10,629 nt of DNA, taken from positions 1 through 10,629 of the forward strand of contig CAZPEV010000117.1 in the NCBI GenBank assembly GCA_964585635.1, given 5' to 3'. The position numbers and the translations under genes were made by a program. Each line of letters begins with the position of its first letter. Within the stretch, counting starts at the first letter, position 1. Under the pieces are notes generated by a model that was given only the letters and a program-made list of their open reading frames with translations, searched no databases and was not told the DNA's origin. Shown piece by piece: positions 1 to 6,122 of this stretch. The stretch comes from CAZPEV01 sp964585635 (lineage in GTDB: Bacteria > Zixibacteria > MSB-5A5 > GN15 > JAAZOE01).

Positions 1-1257
1 AGCCGGGTCCAATCGCAGCAGGGTGACAATCCGGCGCCGAAATTTTCGCATTTTCCCGCCATCTGGCCGGAGTTGGACAATAGCGCCATTTGCCACTTGA
101 CCTATACTACCGAGGCGACCGCCCAGATCATCCGCGATAATCTCCACCGGGCGCCGGTCTTCTCGGGCCAGATCAAGGGAACCGGGCCCCGGTACTGTCC
201 ATCGATCGAAGACAAGGTCGTGCGATTTTCCGACAAGCCGCGCCATCAATTGTTTATCGAGCCGGAGGGGAATGGAGCCGATGAGATATATCTCAACGGT
301 TTCGCCACGTCGATCCCGGAAGATATTCAATTAAAAGCTATTAGAACGGTGGTCGGACTTGAAAAGGCAGTCATCACCAGTCCGGGATATGCGGTGGAGT
401 ACGATTTTGTCCCGCCCTTTCAGATAAAAGCCTCGCTTGAAACCAAGCTGGTCCCCGGCCTTTTTCACGCCGGGCAGATAAACGGAACATCTGGGTACGA
501 GGAAGCCGCGGCCCAGGGACTGATCGCCGGGCTGAACGCCTCATTATATATAAGGAGTGAACCGCCTTTTGTCCCCGGCCGCCAGGAATCATATATCGGC
601 GTGATGTTGGATGACCTCGTAACCAGGAATATCTCGGAGCCGTACAGGATGTTTACCAGCCGCGCCGAGTATCGCTTGGCGCTTCGGGAAGACAACGCCC
701 TGGATCGGTTGTCACCCTACGGGAACAAGTATGGCATCTATACCTCCGACGAGGTGGCCTTAATTGACCGCCGGGAGAGGGAAGTCGTCGAAGTCGCCAA
801 CTATCTTAGCACGACCAGAATCAACAGCAAAGTCATCAAGGAGCGGTATGGCTTGGCGACCAAGAGAGGCAGTCTGTCTCTTGCCGATCTGGTTTGCCGT
901 CCGGATTTTGATCCAATGCTGGTTTTGGAGCTTTCTGACAATCACCTTCGGGAGCGGCATGACGTTTTTGTCAAGACGGTTATCTTATTGAAATATAAGG
1001 GATATATAAGAAAACAGGATCGGGAGATCGCGCATCGCCGGAGAATTGACGACCAATCCATACCGGAGCGATTCAACTATCGAGCTCTTTCCGGTCTCAA
1101 GAAAGAGGCGGTCGAAAAATTAGATCGTCTTCGACCGGAGACGATCGGGCAAGCGGGGCGGATCGAGGGTGTGACTCCGGCCGATATCGCCATTCTGACG
1201 ATCTACCTCGGCAAACGGGGAAATCTGGATGATCATCTGATCCACGAATCAGGATAG
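1..1257 (+). CDS. mnmG: MnmG (GidA), tRNA uridine-5-carboxymethylaminomethyl modification enzyme, 5'-truncated by window edge
   Basis: MnmG is the FAD-dependent partner of the GTPase MnmE; together they modify the wobble uridine (U34) of certain tRNAs in the cytoplasm. The frame is already open at base 1, so the gene starts upstream. The 418 codons present are about the C-terminal two thirds of a protein usually near 620-630 residues; the N-terminal FAD-binding Rossmann motif is outside the window. Visible family blocks, in order, are GDNPAPKFS near the left edge, GPRYCPSIEDKVVRFSDK, PGYAVEYDF, HAGQINGTSGYEEAAAQGL, EPYRMFTSRAEYRLALREDNA, and the C-terminal MnmE/tRNA-binding region with KYKGYIRKQ, LSGLKKEAVEKL and IGQAGRIEGVTPADIAIL. 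The TTG at 73 is an internal codon, not a start. The gene ends in two consecutive TAG codons (1255-1260). Its position before rsmG and parAB is the usual origin-proximal order. Confidence 0.97.
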   Translation, partial: SRVQSQQGDNPAPKFSHFPAIWPELDNSAICHLTYTTEATAQIIRDNLHRAPVFSGQIKGTGPRYCPSIEDKVVRFSDKPRHQLFIEPEGNGADEIYLNGFATSIPEDIQLKAIRTVVGLEKAVITSPGYAVEYDFVPPFQIKASLETKLVPGLFHAGQINGTSGYEEAAAQGLIAGLNASLYIRSEPPFVPGRQESYIGVMLDDLVTRNISEPYRMFTSRAEYRLALREDNALDRLSPYGNKYGIYTSDEVALIDRREREVVEVANYLSTTRINSKVIKERYGLATKRGSLSLADLVCRPDFDPMLVLELSDNHLRERHDVFVKTVILLKYKGYIRKQDREIAHRRRIDDQSIPERFNYRALSGLKKEAVEKLDRLRPETIGQAGRIEGVTPADIAILTIYLGKRGNLDDHLIHESG

Positions 1258-1266
1258 TAGCATCCC

Positions 1267-1290
1267 CAGGGGCCGATTTTGCCCCTGTTT
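1267..1290 (+). terminator. terminator-like hairpin after mnmG
   Basis: CAGGGGC (1267-1273) and GCCCCTG (1281-1287) form a perfect 7-bp GC-rich stem with a 7-base loop, followed by only three T residues. It lies ten bases after the mnmG stop. The short T tract makes it a weak intrinsic terminator at best. Its right arm shares two bases with the parS palindrome, so ParB binding and hairpin formation could interfere with each other (inference). Confidence 0.4.
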
Positions 1291-1303
1291 CACGTGAAAC
1301 AGG
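1284..1303. promoter_or_regulatory. parS: parS centromere site (ParB binding)
   Basis: TGTTTCACGTGAAACA (1286-1301) is a perfect 16-base palindrome and matches the well-known chromosomal parS consensus. Symmetry extends two further base pairs on each side, to 1284-1303. ParB binds this site, loads CTP, and spreads as a sliding clamp to build the partition complex moved by ParA. The site ends 7 bases before the rsmG start codon, so it overlaps the rsmG ribosome-binding region. Only this one copy was seen in the window. The cognate parA and parB genes lie 0.7-1.4 kb downstream. Confidence 0.95.
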
Positions 1304-1310
1304 CCAAACG

Positions 1311-1892
1311 ATGGTATTTCAGTCCGAAAATCTGATAGCCAGGCACCTCGATCCGAAACAGGTGGCACGCTTTCTGGCCGAAGTCGCGCAAGCGAACCAA
1401 AGCTTCAACCTCTTTTCCCGGAACCTGACGGCGGAAGACCTGACGGTTCTCGTGGCGGAGTCGCTGATCCCTGTCGAACTCGGTTGGCTCGGTCGGGAAT
1501 CCGGCCCGGTTCTCGATATCGGATCAGGTTGGGGAATACCGTCGGTTCCGCTTCTTTTGGCGCTGCCTTCGCTGGAGATCACGCTGCTTGAGCGTTCCCG
1601 GAAAAAGGCCGATTTCCTTCGTTTGCTGCTGCATCGTCTTTCGCTTCGCGCCGAGGTTGTCGGCCTCGATTTGGAGTCATATGATTCCGCCGTCAAGTAC
1701 AGCACTTTCACGCTGCGCCAGGTCGCGCTGGAGGATGCCATGCGGCGCCTAATGACAGGTGTGGCGGCGCCGGGCGCGTCCATCATTTGTTTTGGCTCTC
1801 ACTCATCCGATATTGACGACAGACGAGAAGTTATTGACTATTCGATAGATCGACTACCGTCGCGGTGTCTTGCGAAACTGCCCGTTTTCTAA
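1311..1892 (+). CDS. rsmG: RsmG (GidB), 16S rRNA m7G527 methyltransferase, divergent
   Basis: RsmG methylates N7 of G527 in 16S rRNA, using SAM. The 193-residue product carries an N-terminal NQSFNLFSRN segment (about 29-38), matching the family's N-L-T region, and a clear SAM-binding motif I, VLDIGSGWGIP (67-77), followed by the acidic strand LEITLLERSRKKADFLR. Position between mnmG and parA supports the call strongly. It is divergent. The usual R-H-x-x-D-S block before motif I appears only as VAESLIP, and the conserved S-R-A segment is replaced by LRQVALEDA. The C-terminus is somewhat short compared with about 207 residues in E. coli. The -1 frame stays open past the stop into parA (see findings). 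The start ATG follows a modest ACAGG that lies partly in parS. Confidence 0.78.
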   Translation: MVFQSENLIARHLDPKQVARFLAEVAQANQSFNLFSRNLTAEDLTVLVAESLIPVELGWLGRESGPVLDIGSGWGIPSVPLLLALPSLEITLLERSRKKADFLRLLLHRLSLRAEVVGLDLESYDSAVKYSTFTLRQVALEDAMRRLMTGVAAPGASIICFGSHSSDIDDRREVIDYSIDRLPSRCLAKLPVF

Positions 1893-1901
1893 AAAAAGCA
1901 G

Positions 1902-1930
1902 TTGCCCCCTGCGGTAAAATTTCATATTCT
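1902..1930 (+). promoter_or_regulatory. possible sigma70-type promoter upstream of parA
   Basis: TTGCCC (1902-1907) and TATTCT (1925-1930) are separated by 17 bases. Each hexamer matches four of six bases of the TTGACA/TATAAT consensus. It lies in the short rsmG-parA gap, in locally AT-richer DNA, 36 bases before the parA start. An alternative -10, TAAAAT (1915-1920), has no matching -35. The score is weak and the genes may simply be co-transcribed from upstream. Confidence 0.22.
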
Positions 1931-1965
1931 ATTGCCTTACCAGGGAAGGTCAAGAAGAGGAAGCG

Positions 1966-2787
1966 ATGGCAAGAGTAGTGGCGGTGGCGAATCAGAAGGG
2001 TGGCGTCGGAAAGACGACGACCGCCATCAATTTGGCCTCCTGCCTGGCCGCCGCCGAAAAGCGCACCTTGCTGATCGATATCGACCCGCAGGCCAATTCC
2101 AGTTCCGGGCTTGGATTTTTCGCGCGGAACGGCGATCTGACCATCTACGAGGTCCTGATCGGGAAGACCAAGGCGGCCGACGCCGTGGTGCCGACGATGC
2201 TGCCGTTTCTGAACCTGCTGCCGTCGCACATGCGGCTGGCCAGGGCCGAGGTGGAGTTGGTCCCGATGGTGGCCCGCGAGCACAAGCTGAAAGAGGCCTT
2301 ACAAAATTTGATTCATGAATATGAGTATATTATTATTGATTGTCCGCCCTCGTTGGGCCTGCTGACGCTCAACACCCTGACCGCCGCCGGGTCCGTATTA
2401 ATACCGATTCAATGCGAATACTACGCTTTGGAGGGAATGGGGCAGCTGTTGAATTCCATTCACCTGGTGCAGAAGCATCTCAATCCGGCCCTGACGATCG
2501 AGGGGGTGTTGTTGACGATGTACGACTCGCGGCTGAACCTGTCGCGCCAGGTGGAGGAGGAGGCGCGCAAGTATTTTCCCGATAAAGTATACGAGGCGAC
2601 CATCTATCGCAACGTGCGGCTGTCGGAGGCGCCCAGCTTCGGTAAGCCGATCATCCTGTACGACATCCTGTCGACCGGGGCGCAAAACTATATCGCACTC
2701 GCCAAGGAGATGATAAGCCATGGGGAAGATCGCGTTGGGGCGCGGGCTGGAGGCGTTGATTCCCACCCGGCCTCCGGACGGCGCTGA
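1966..2787 (+). CDS. parA: ParA/Soj chromosome-partitioning ATPase
   Basis: ParA is a deviant-Walker P-loop ATPase. As an ATP dimer it coats the nucleoid, and ParB-parS complexes stimulate its ATPase to move sister origins apart. The deviant Walker A KGGVGKTTT with signature lysine K11 spans residues 11-19. The A'/switch segment DIDPQAN lies at 38-44, and Walker B IIIDCPPSLG has D125. The sequence then follows Soj proteins through NVRLSEAPSFGKPIILYD and NYIALAKEM. A good Shine-Dalgarno (GAGG, 1957-1960) precedes the ATG. At 273 residues it is about 15-20 longer than usual. The last ~20 residues are read from DNA that also encodes the start of ParB, and do not look like a ParA tail. Tandem stops TGA-TAA sit at 2711-2716 in another frame. 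The core assignment is firm; the C-terminus is not. Confidence 0.96.
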   Translation: MARVVAVANQKGGVGKTTTAINLASCLAAAEKRTLLIDIDPQANSSSGLGFFARNGDLTIYEVLIGKTKAADAVVPTMLPFLNLLPSHMRLARAEVELVPMVAREHKLKEALQNLIHEYEYIIIDCPPSLGLLTLNTLTAAGSVLIPIQCEYYALEGMGQLLNSIHLVQKHLNPALTIEGVLLTMYDSRLNLSRQVEEEARKYFPDKVYEATIYRNVRLSEAPSFGKPIILYDILSTGAQNYIALAKEMISHGEDRVGARAGGVDSHPASGRR

Positions 2788-3568
2788 GCCGAGCGGAAAT
2801 TTATTGTCGGTTGCGGTTGACCGGATTGCCCCCAATCCGTATCAGCCGCGCAAGACCTTTGACTCGGACAGCCTGCAGGAGTTGGCCGATTCGATCAAAT
2901 CCCGCGGACTGCTGCAGCCGCTCCTGGTCAAAAAAGACGGCGCCGGATATACCCTGGTGGCGGGGGAGCGGCGGTTTCGGGCGGCCAAGCTGGCCGGCCT
3001 GGCCGAAGTCCCGGCCCTGGTGCTGGAGGCGCTCGATGAGGCCGGCATGCTCCAGGTGGCCCTGATCGAGAATCTTCAGCGCGACGATCTCAATCCTATC
3101 GAGACGGCTGCCGCCTACCAGGCGCTGATCGACCGCTGCGGCCTGAGCCAGGTGCAGGTAGCCGAGCGGGTCGGCAAAAACCGCGCCTCGGTGGCCAACA
3201 CCCTTCGCCTCCTGTCGCTGCCCGAGCATATCAAGCAGTTGATCACGGAGGGGAAGCTGAGCGAGGGCCACGCCCGGGCGATACTATCGATTGCCGACCC
3301 CGTCATGCGGGACCGCATCGCCCAGCGGATTATTCTCGAAACCCTGTCGGTGCGGCAGACGGAGGATTTGTCGCGGCAGGCGCGCCGCCGGCGACTGACG
3401 GTCAAACGCAAAGCGCCCGATATCGAAGAGGCGGAAACCTTTTTGAAACATACGCTGGGGACGGCGGTAAAAATCATACCCGGCTTGAAGAAAGGGACGA
3501 TCCAGATCGAATACTATGGTGTGGATGATTTGAATCGGCTGTTGGATTTATTCCGTAAGATGTCCTGA
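2720..3568 (+). CDS. parB: ParB/Spo0J chromosome-partitioning CTPase
   Basis: ParB binds parS, uses CTP to close into a DNA-sliding clamp, and activates ParA. The 282-residue product begins with the typical ParA-stimulating tail LGRGLEALIP (6-15). The ParB/Srx CTP-binding domain follows: NPYQPRKTF (39-47), GERRFRAA (82-89) and ENLQRDDLNPIE (117-128). A helix-turn-helix region LSQVQVAERVGKNRASV lies at about 142-158. A basic linker (RRRRLTVKRK) leads to a C-terminal dimerisation domain ending IEYYGVDDLNRLLDLFRKM. The start is well supported by the conserved N-terminus and AAGGAG at 2704-2709, although it falls inside parA. The cognate parS is at 1284-1303. The M23 gene begins eight bases after the stop, so co-transcription is likely. 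Confidence 0.97.
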   Translation: MGKIALGRGLEALIPTRPPDGAEPSGNLLSVAVDRIAPNPYQPRKTFDSDSLQELADSIKSRGLLQPLLVKKDGAGYTLVAGERRFRAAKLAGLAEVPALVLEALDEAGMLQVALIENLQRDDLNPIETAAAYQALIDRCGLSQVQVAERVGKNRASVANTLRLLSLPEHIKQLITEGKLSEGHARAILSIADPVMRDRIAQRIILETLSVRQTEDLSRQARRRRLTVKRKAPDIEEAETFLKHTLGTAVKIIPGLKKGTIQIEYYGVDDLNRLLDLFRKMS

Positions 3569-3575
3569 GGATGAT

Positions 3576-4355
3576 GTGGCGCGACCGTATATGACAATCA
3601 TGATCCTGCCCGACGGCGACGCCGATCCCCGGCGGTTGCGCCTACCGGTCTGGCTTTATCGCGCCGCGCTGGCTTTTTTGGCGCTGGTGGTGATCGCACC
3701 GATATTGTACGTCGTCATCTTCTATGACGTTTTGTCCCGGGCCGCCGACGCGCATCGGTTGAGCGCCGAAAACGATACCCTGCGGCATTACCAGGCCAAG
3801 ATCGAGGTGCTCCAGCAGTCGCTTTTGGAAAGCCGCAAGCTGGTGTCGAATATCGCCGCCATGGCCGGACTGGATTCAACCATGCTGGCCGGGCTGTACG
3901 CCCAAAGTGATTCGATCCTGCCGCCGCAGCCGCGCAGCCGGCCGCAGGGACTGACCAGAACGTTGCCGCCGACCTCGACTATTCCCGACGCCCTGCCCGT
4001 GACCGGCTGGATCTCGCAGGAATTTTCCGACGTTCCGGGCAAGCGGCATGACGGCCTGGACCTGGTTGTCCCCGAGGGAACGACTGTCCGCAGCACGGCT
4101 TTCGGCGCCGTCTCCTTTGCCGGGACGGATCCGACCTATGGCCAGATGATCGTCGTGCACAACAACGACAGCATCGAGACGGTCTACGGCCATAACAGTC
4201 AATTGTTGGTGCAGGTGGGGGATACGATTTTCGCCGGGCAGCAGATTGCCTTGTCGGGCAACACCGGCAAAAGCTCCGCCCCGCATGTGCACTATGAAAT
4301 TCGCATACATGGCACTCCCGTTAACCCTATACAGTTTGTGGTACATGACCATTAA
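3576..4355 (+). CDS. membrane-anchored M23 (LytM-type) peptidoglycan metallopeptidase
   Basis: This is a predicted zinc endopeptidase that cuts peptide cross-links in peptidoglycan. The 259-residue product has a short cytoplasmic N-tail (1-28) and one transmembrane helix (about 30-49). A predicted periplasmic coiled coil (about 56-92) and a proline-rich linker follow, then a complete M23 domain. Zinc and catalytic residues are all visible: H158 and D162 in RHDGLDL, H206 in VYGHNS, and H237/H239 in APHVHYEI. GTG is chosen as start because GAGG (3567-3570) lies five bases upstream; ATG at 3591 is an alternative. The bactofilin follows 16 bases later. M23 peptidase-bactofilin gene pairs are known from Hyphomonas (LmdC/BacA) and are functionally linked in Helicobacter (Csd1/CcmA). 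A role in localised wall remodelling is therefore likely (inference). No active-site loss is seen. Confidence 0.9.
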   Translation: MARPYMTIMILPDGDADPRRLRLPVWLYRAALAFLALVVIAPILYVVIFYDVLSRAADAHRLSAENDTLRHYQAKIEVLQQSLLESRKLVSNIAAMAGLDSTMLAGLYAQSDSILPPQPRSRPQGLTRTLPPTSTIPDALPVTGWISQEFSDVPGKRHDGLDLVVPEGTTVRSTAFGAVSFAGTDPTYGQMIVVHNNDSIETVYGHNSQLLVQVGDTIFAGQQIALSGNTGKSSAPHVHYEIRIHGTPVNPIQFVVHDH

Positions 4356-4371
4356 ACCAATCGAGTTCAGA

Positions 4372-4767
4372 ATGGATGAGAAGATGAACACCCTCATAGG
4401 TAAGGACACCGTTGTCACGGGAACGGTTGACGTCAAAGGGCTGCTTCGTATCGATGGTAAGGTGAAAGGCCAGGTCATCTGCTCCGATACCGTCACCGTC
4501 GGTATCGGCGGAGAGGTCGAGGCCGAGATCAATTGCAAGATCGCCACGCTGTCCGGCAAGGTGACCGGCAACATCATCGCCTCGGAGAAGGTCGAGCTTC
4601 AGGCCAAGGCGGAGATATCCGGCGACCTCAAGACCAAGTCGTTGGTCATCGAGCAAGGGGCGATCTTCTGCGGTTCCTGCAACATGAAGATGACCGAGCT
4701 GGGAACCGTCAGTTATGCTCAGGCGGCCGAAAAGGTCCGCAAAGAGCAAGTGCAGCCTGTCAAGTGA
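4372..4767 (+). CDS. bactofilin (polymer-forming cytoskeletal protein)
   Basis: Bactofilins polymerise without nucleotide into beta-helical filaments that scaffold envelope and chromosome-positioning proteins at the membrane. The 131-residue product is mostly the bactofilin (DUF583) domain. It opens NTLIGKDTVVTGTVDVKG and continues with short repeated glycine-rich beta turns (LLRIDGKVKGQV, GGEVEAEINCKIATLSGKVTGNI, ISGDLKTKSLVIEQGAIFCGSC). A charged tail ends EKVRKEQVQPVK. The frame is open further upstream into the M23 gene, but ATG 4372 or ATG 4384 matches where the family begins; I chose 4372 and cannot exclude 4384. No signal peptide is seen. Lying after parAB and an M23 peptidase, it could anchor ParABS, as bactofilins do through PadC in Myxococcus, or position the hydrolase (inference). 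Confidence 0.92.
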   Translation: MDEKMNTLIGKDTVVTGTVDVKGLLRIDGKVKGQVICSDTVTVGIGGEVEAEINCKIATLSGKVTGNIIASEKVELQAKAEISGDLKTKSLVIEQGAIFCGSCNMKMTELGTVSYAQAAEKVRKEQVQPVK

Positions 4768-4991
4768 CCTGTTGATAACTGTCCTTGACCTGTGGAAATG
4801 TAGCTATCGCATTGTTGCATAGCGGGTTTGCTTGAGGCGATAAAGGCCCGGTTAAACCGCTTATCCACAATTGCCACGCTCTGTTGGAGTTAGGTTCATC
4901 TGTCTATCCCCGGGTGCGTCCGCTGATCGGATGCATTTATCCGGCGGCAGCACGATGAATAATATCTGCGCGGTCAGCTTACGGAGGATTG
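4768..4991. other. intergenic region with DnaA-box cluster (candidate origin or DnaA-regulated promoter)
   Basis: This 224-base gap between the bactofilin and moxR has visibly lower GC than its neighbours. It contains a perfect DnaA box, TTATCCACA (4861-4869). On the minus strand it also has TTATCAACA (4770-4778, one mismatch to TTATNCACA) and ATTTCCACA (4791-4799, two mismatches). Origins often lie near mnmG-rsmG-parA-parB, so an oriC or DnaA-controlled element is plausible. Against a full origin, there are only three boxes, no obvious long AT-rich unwinding element, and dnaA/dnaN are not in the window. No convincing gene was found in it. Confidence 0.45.
4861..4869 (+). promoter_or_regulatory. 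perfect DnaA box
   Basis: TTATCCACA matches the strong DnaA-binding consensus TTATNCACA exactly. It lies in a gene gap rather than within coding sequence, and two weaker boxes in the opposite orientation lie 62-91 bases upstream. Confidence 0.6.
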
Positions 4992-5924
4992 ATGACTGGA
5001 CATACGTCGGACGACATCGCGGCTATCAAGACCCTGCAAGACTCTTATGGCCGGATCAAGGCGGAAATCGCCAAGGTCATAATTGGGCAGGATCGTGTTA
5101 TCGAGCAACTACTTATAGCGCTTTTGGCGCGGGGGCACTGCCTTCTGGTGGGGGTTCCCGGGCTGGCCAAGACACTCTTGATCTCGACCCTGGCCCGGAT
5201 ATTGGATCTGAAATTCGCCCGGATTCAGTTCACGCCCGACCTGATGCCGGCCGATATCACCGGCACCGAGATTATCGAGGAAGATCGGAGCACCGGAACG
5301 CGCGGATTCAAATTTGTCAAGGGTCCTGTCTTTGCCAATATCGTGTTGGCCGATGAGATCAACCGCACTCCGCCCAAAACGCAGGCGGCCCTGTTGCAGG
5401 CGATGCAGGAGCATGAGGTCTCGGCGGCGGGGCAGACCTACAAGCTGGACGAGCCGTTTTTTGTCCTGGCGACCCAGAATCCGATCGAGCAGGAGGGGAC
5501 TTACCCGCTGCCCGAGGCCCAGCTCGATCGGTTCATGTTCAATATCTATGTCGATTACCCCAGCCGGTCGGAGGAGGAGGAGATTGTCATGACCACCACC
5601 GCCGCGCCGACGGCCGAACTGGCGCATACGTTGAATGCGCATCAGATCATTGTCCTGCAGGATTTGGTGCGGACCGTGCCGGCGGAGTTCGTGAAGCGCC
5701 ACCTGTCCTACGGGGCCGGGCCGCGCGCCGGGCAGTATATGGTTCTGGCGGCGAAAACCCGCGCCATCCTGGATGGCCGCCCGACGCCGTCGGTGGAGGA
5801 TGTCCGTTTCGCGGCGGTGCCGGTGTTGCGCCATCGGATCGTGACGTCATTCAACGCCGAGGCCGAAGGGGTGGACACGATTGCGATCATCAACAAGTTA
5901 TTGGAAACGGTGAAGGAGAAGTAG
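4992..5924 (+). CDS. MoxR-family AAA+ ATPase
   Basis: MoxR ATPases act as chaperone-like machines, often with VWA-domain partners, in maturation of protein complexes or stress tolerance. The 310-residue product has the MoxR-type Walker A GVPGLAKT (54-61). The conserved segment FTPDLMPADITGTEI, Walker B VLADEINR (D120, E121) and sensor segment ATQNPIEQEGTYPLPEAQLDRF (159-180) follow. A C-terminal helical lid contains GAGPRAGQ. Length is normal for the family. The start is ATG 4992, four bases after GGAGG (4983-4987); the TTG immediately before it is too close to the Shine-Dalgarno. A DUF58 gene, its usual neighbour, lies downstream at 7033, but a methyltransferase and two repeats intervene. 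The substrate cannot be told from sequence. Confidence 0.95.
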   Translation: MTGHTSDDIAAIKTLQDSYGRIKAEIAKVIIGQDRVIEQLLIALLARGHCLLVGVPGLAKTLLISTLARILDLKFARIQFTPDLMPADITGTEIIEEDRSTGTRGFKFVKGPVFANIVLADEINRTPPKTQAALLQAMQEHEVSAAGQTYKLDEPFFVLATQNPIEQEGTYPLPEAQLDRFMFNIYVDYPSRSEEEEIVMTTTAAPTAELAHTLNAHQIIVLQDLVRTVPAEFVKRHLSYGAGPRAGQYMVLAAKTRAILDGRPTPSVEDVRFAAVPVLRHRIVTSFNAEAEGVDTIAIINKLLETVKEK

Positions 5925-5945
5925 GTTATTGTCCGGCCGCATGAT

Positions 5946-6005
5946 GTAGGGGCGGCCGGCTGGCCGCCCGGAATCGTTTGCGGGCGCGCAGCCGCGCGCC
6001 CCTAC
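5946..6005 (+). repeat. 60-bp double-hairpin intergenic repeat, copy 1
   Basis: The element starts GTAGGGGCG and ends with its inverse, CGCCCCTAC. Inside are two perfect hairpins, each with an 8-bp stem and 4-base loop: GGGCGGCC/GGCCGCCC (5950-5957 with 5962-5969) and GGGCGCGC/GCGCGCCC (5982-5989 with 5994-6001). A 12-base spacer containing GGAATC joins them. It begins 21 bases after the moxR stop. By my alignment it matches the copy at 6921-6980 at 54 of 60 positions, same orientation. It resembles REP/MITE-like palindromic repeats; it encodes no protein. Confidence 0.9.
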
Positions 6006-6020
6006 GGTTTGGTCGACACG

Positions 6021-6058
6021 GTTCAGTGGGTCAGGCCGCTGGCGGCCTGACATTGAAC
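6021..6058 (+). repeat. long imperfect hairpin between moxR and the methyltransferase gene
   Basis: GTCAGGCCG (6030-6038) and CGGCCTGAC (6043-6051) form a perfect 9-bp stem with loop CTGG. An outer 5-bp stem, GTTCA (6021-6025) with TGAAC (6054-6058), extends it across a small internal loop. There is no T tract downstream, so it is not a classical intrinsic terminator. It may be a second repeat family or an mRNA-stability structure. Confidence 0.7.
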
Positions 6059-6122
6059 GACAATAGGAGAGCAAGATTGTCAGGCGCCCCGCCTCGGCAG
6101 GAGCTTGACCTACGAGAGAAAA

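Noticed and set aside
1319..1786. 155-residue minus-strand frame
   Set aside because: It is antisense to rsmG, which has a clear SAM motif; the translation is rich in S and R without a domain.
4246..4371. N-terminal extension of the bactofilin frame into the M23 gene
   Set aside because: The added residues do not resemble any bactofilin N-terminus and overlap the M23 HxH active-site coding region; ATG 4372 or 4384 fits better.
3876..4577. 233-residue open frame on the minus strand
   Set aside because: It spans the M23 peptidase catalytic domain and the bactofilin start antisense, and shows no recognisable domain.
4871..5356. 161-residue + strand frame starting in the bactofilin-moxR gap
   Set aside because: Most of it overlaps moxR in another frame. 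It has no family resemblance, and the moxR start has the better Shine-Dalgarno.
5109..5834. 241-residue open frame on the minus strand
   Set aside because: It lies entirely inside moxR, opposite a protein with full AAA+ motifs, and its low-complexity R/Q/G-rich translation is typical of an antisense shadow.
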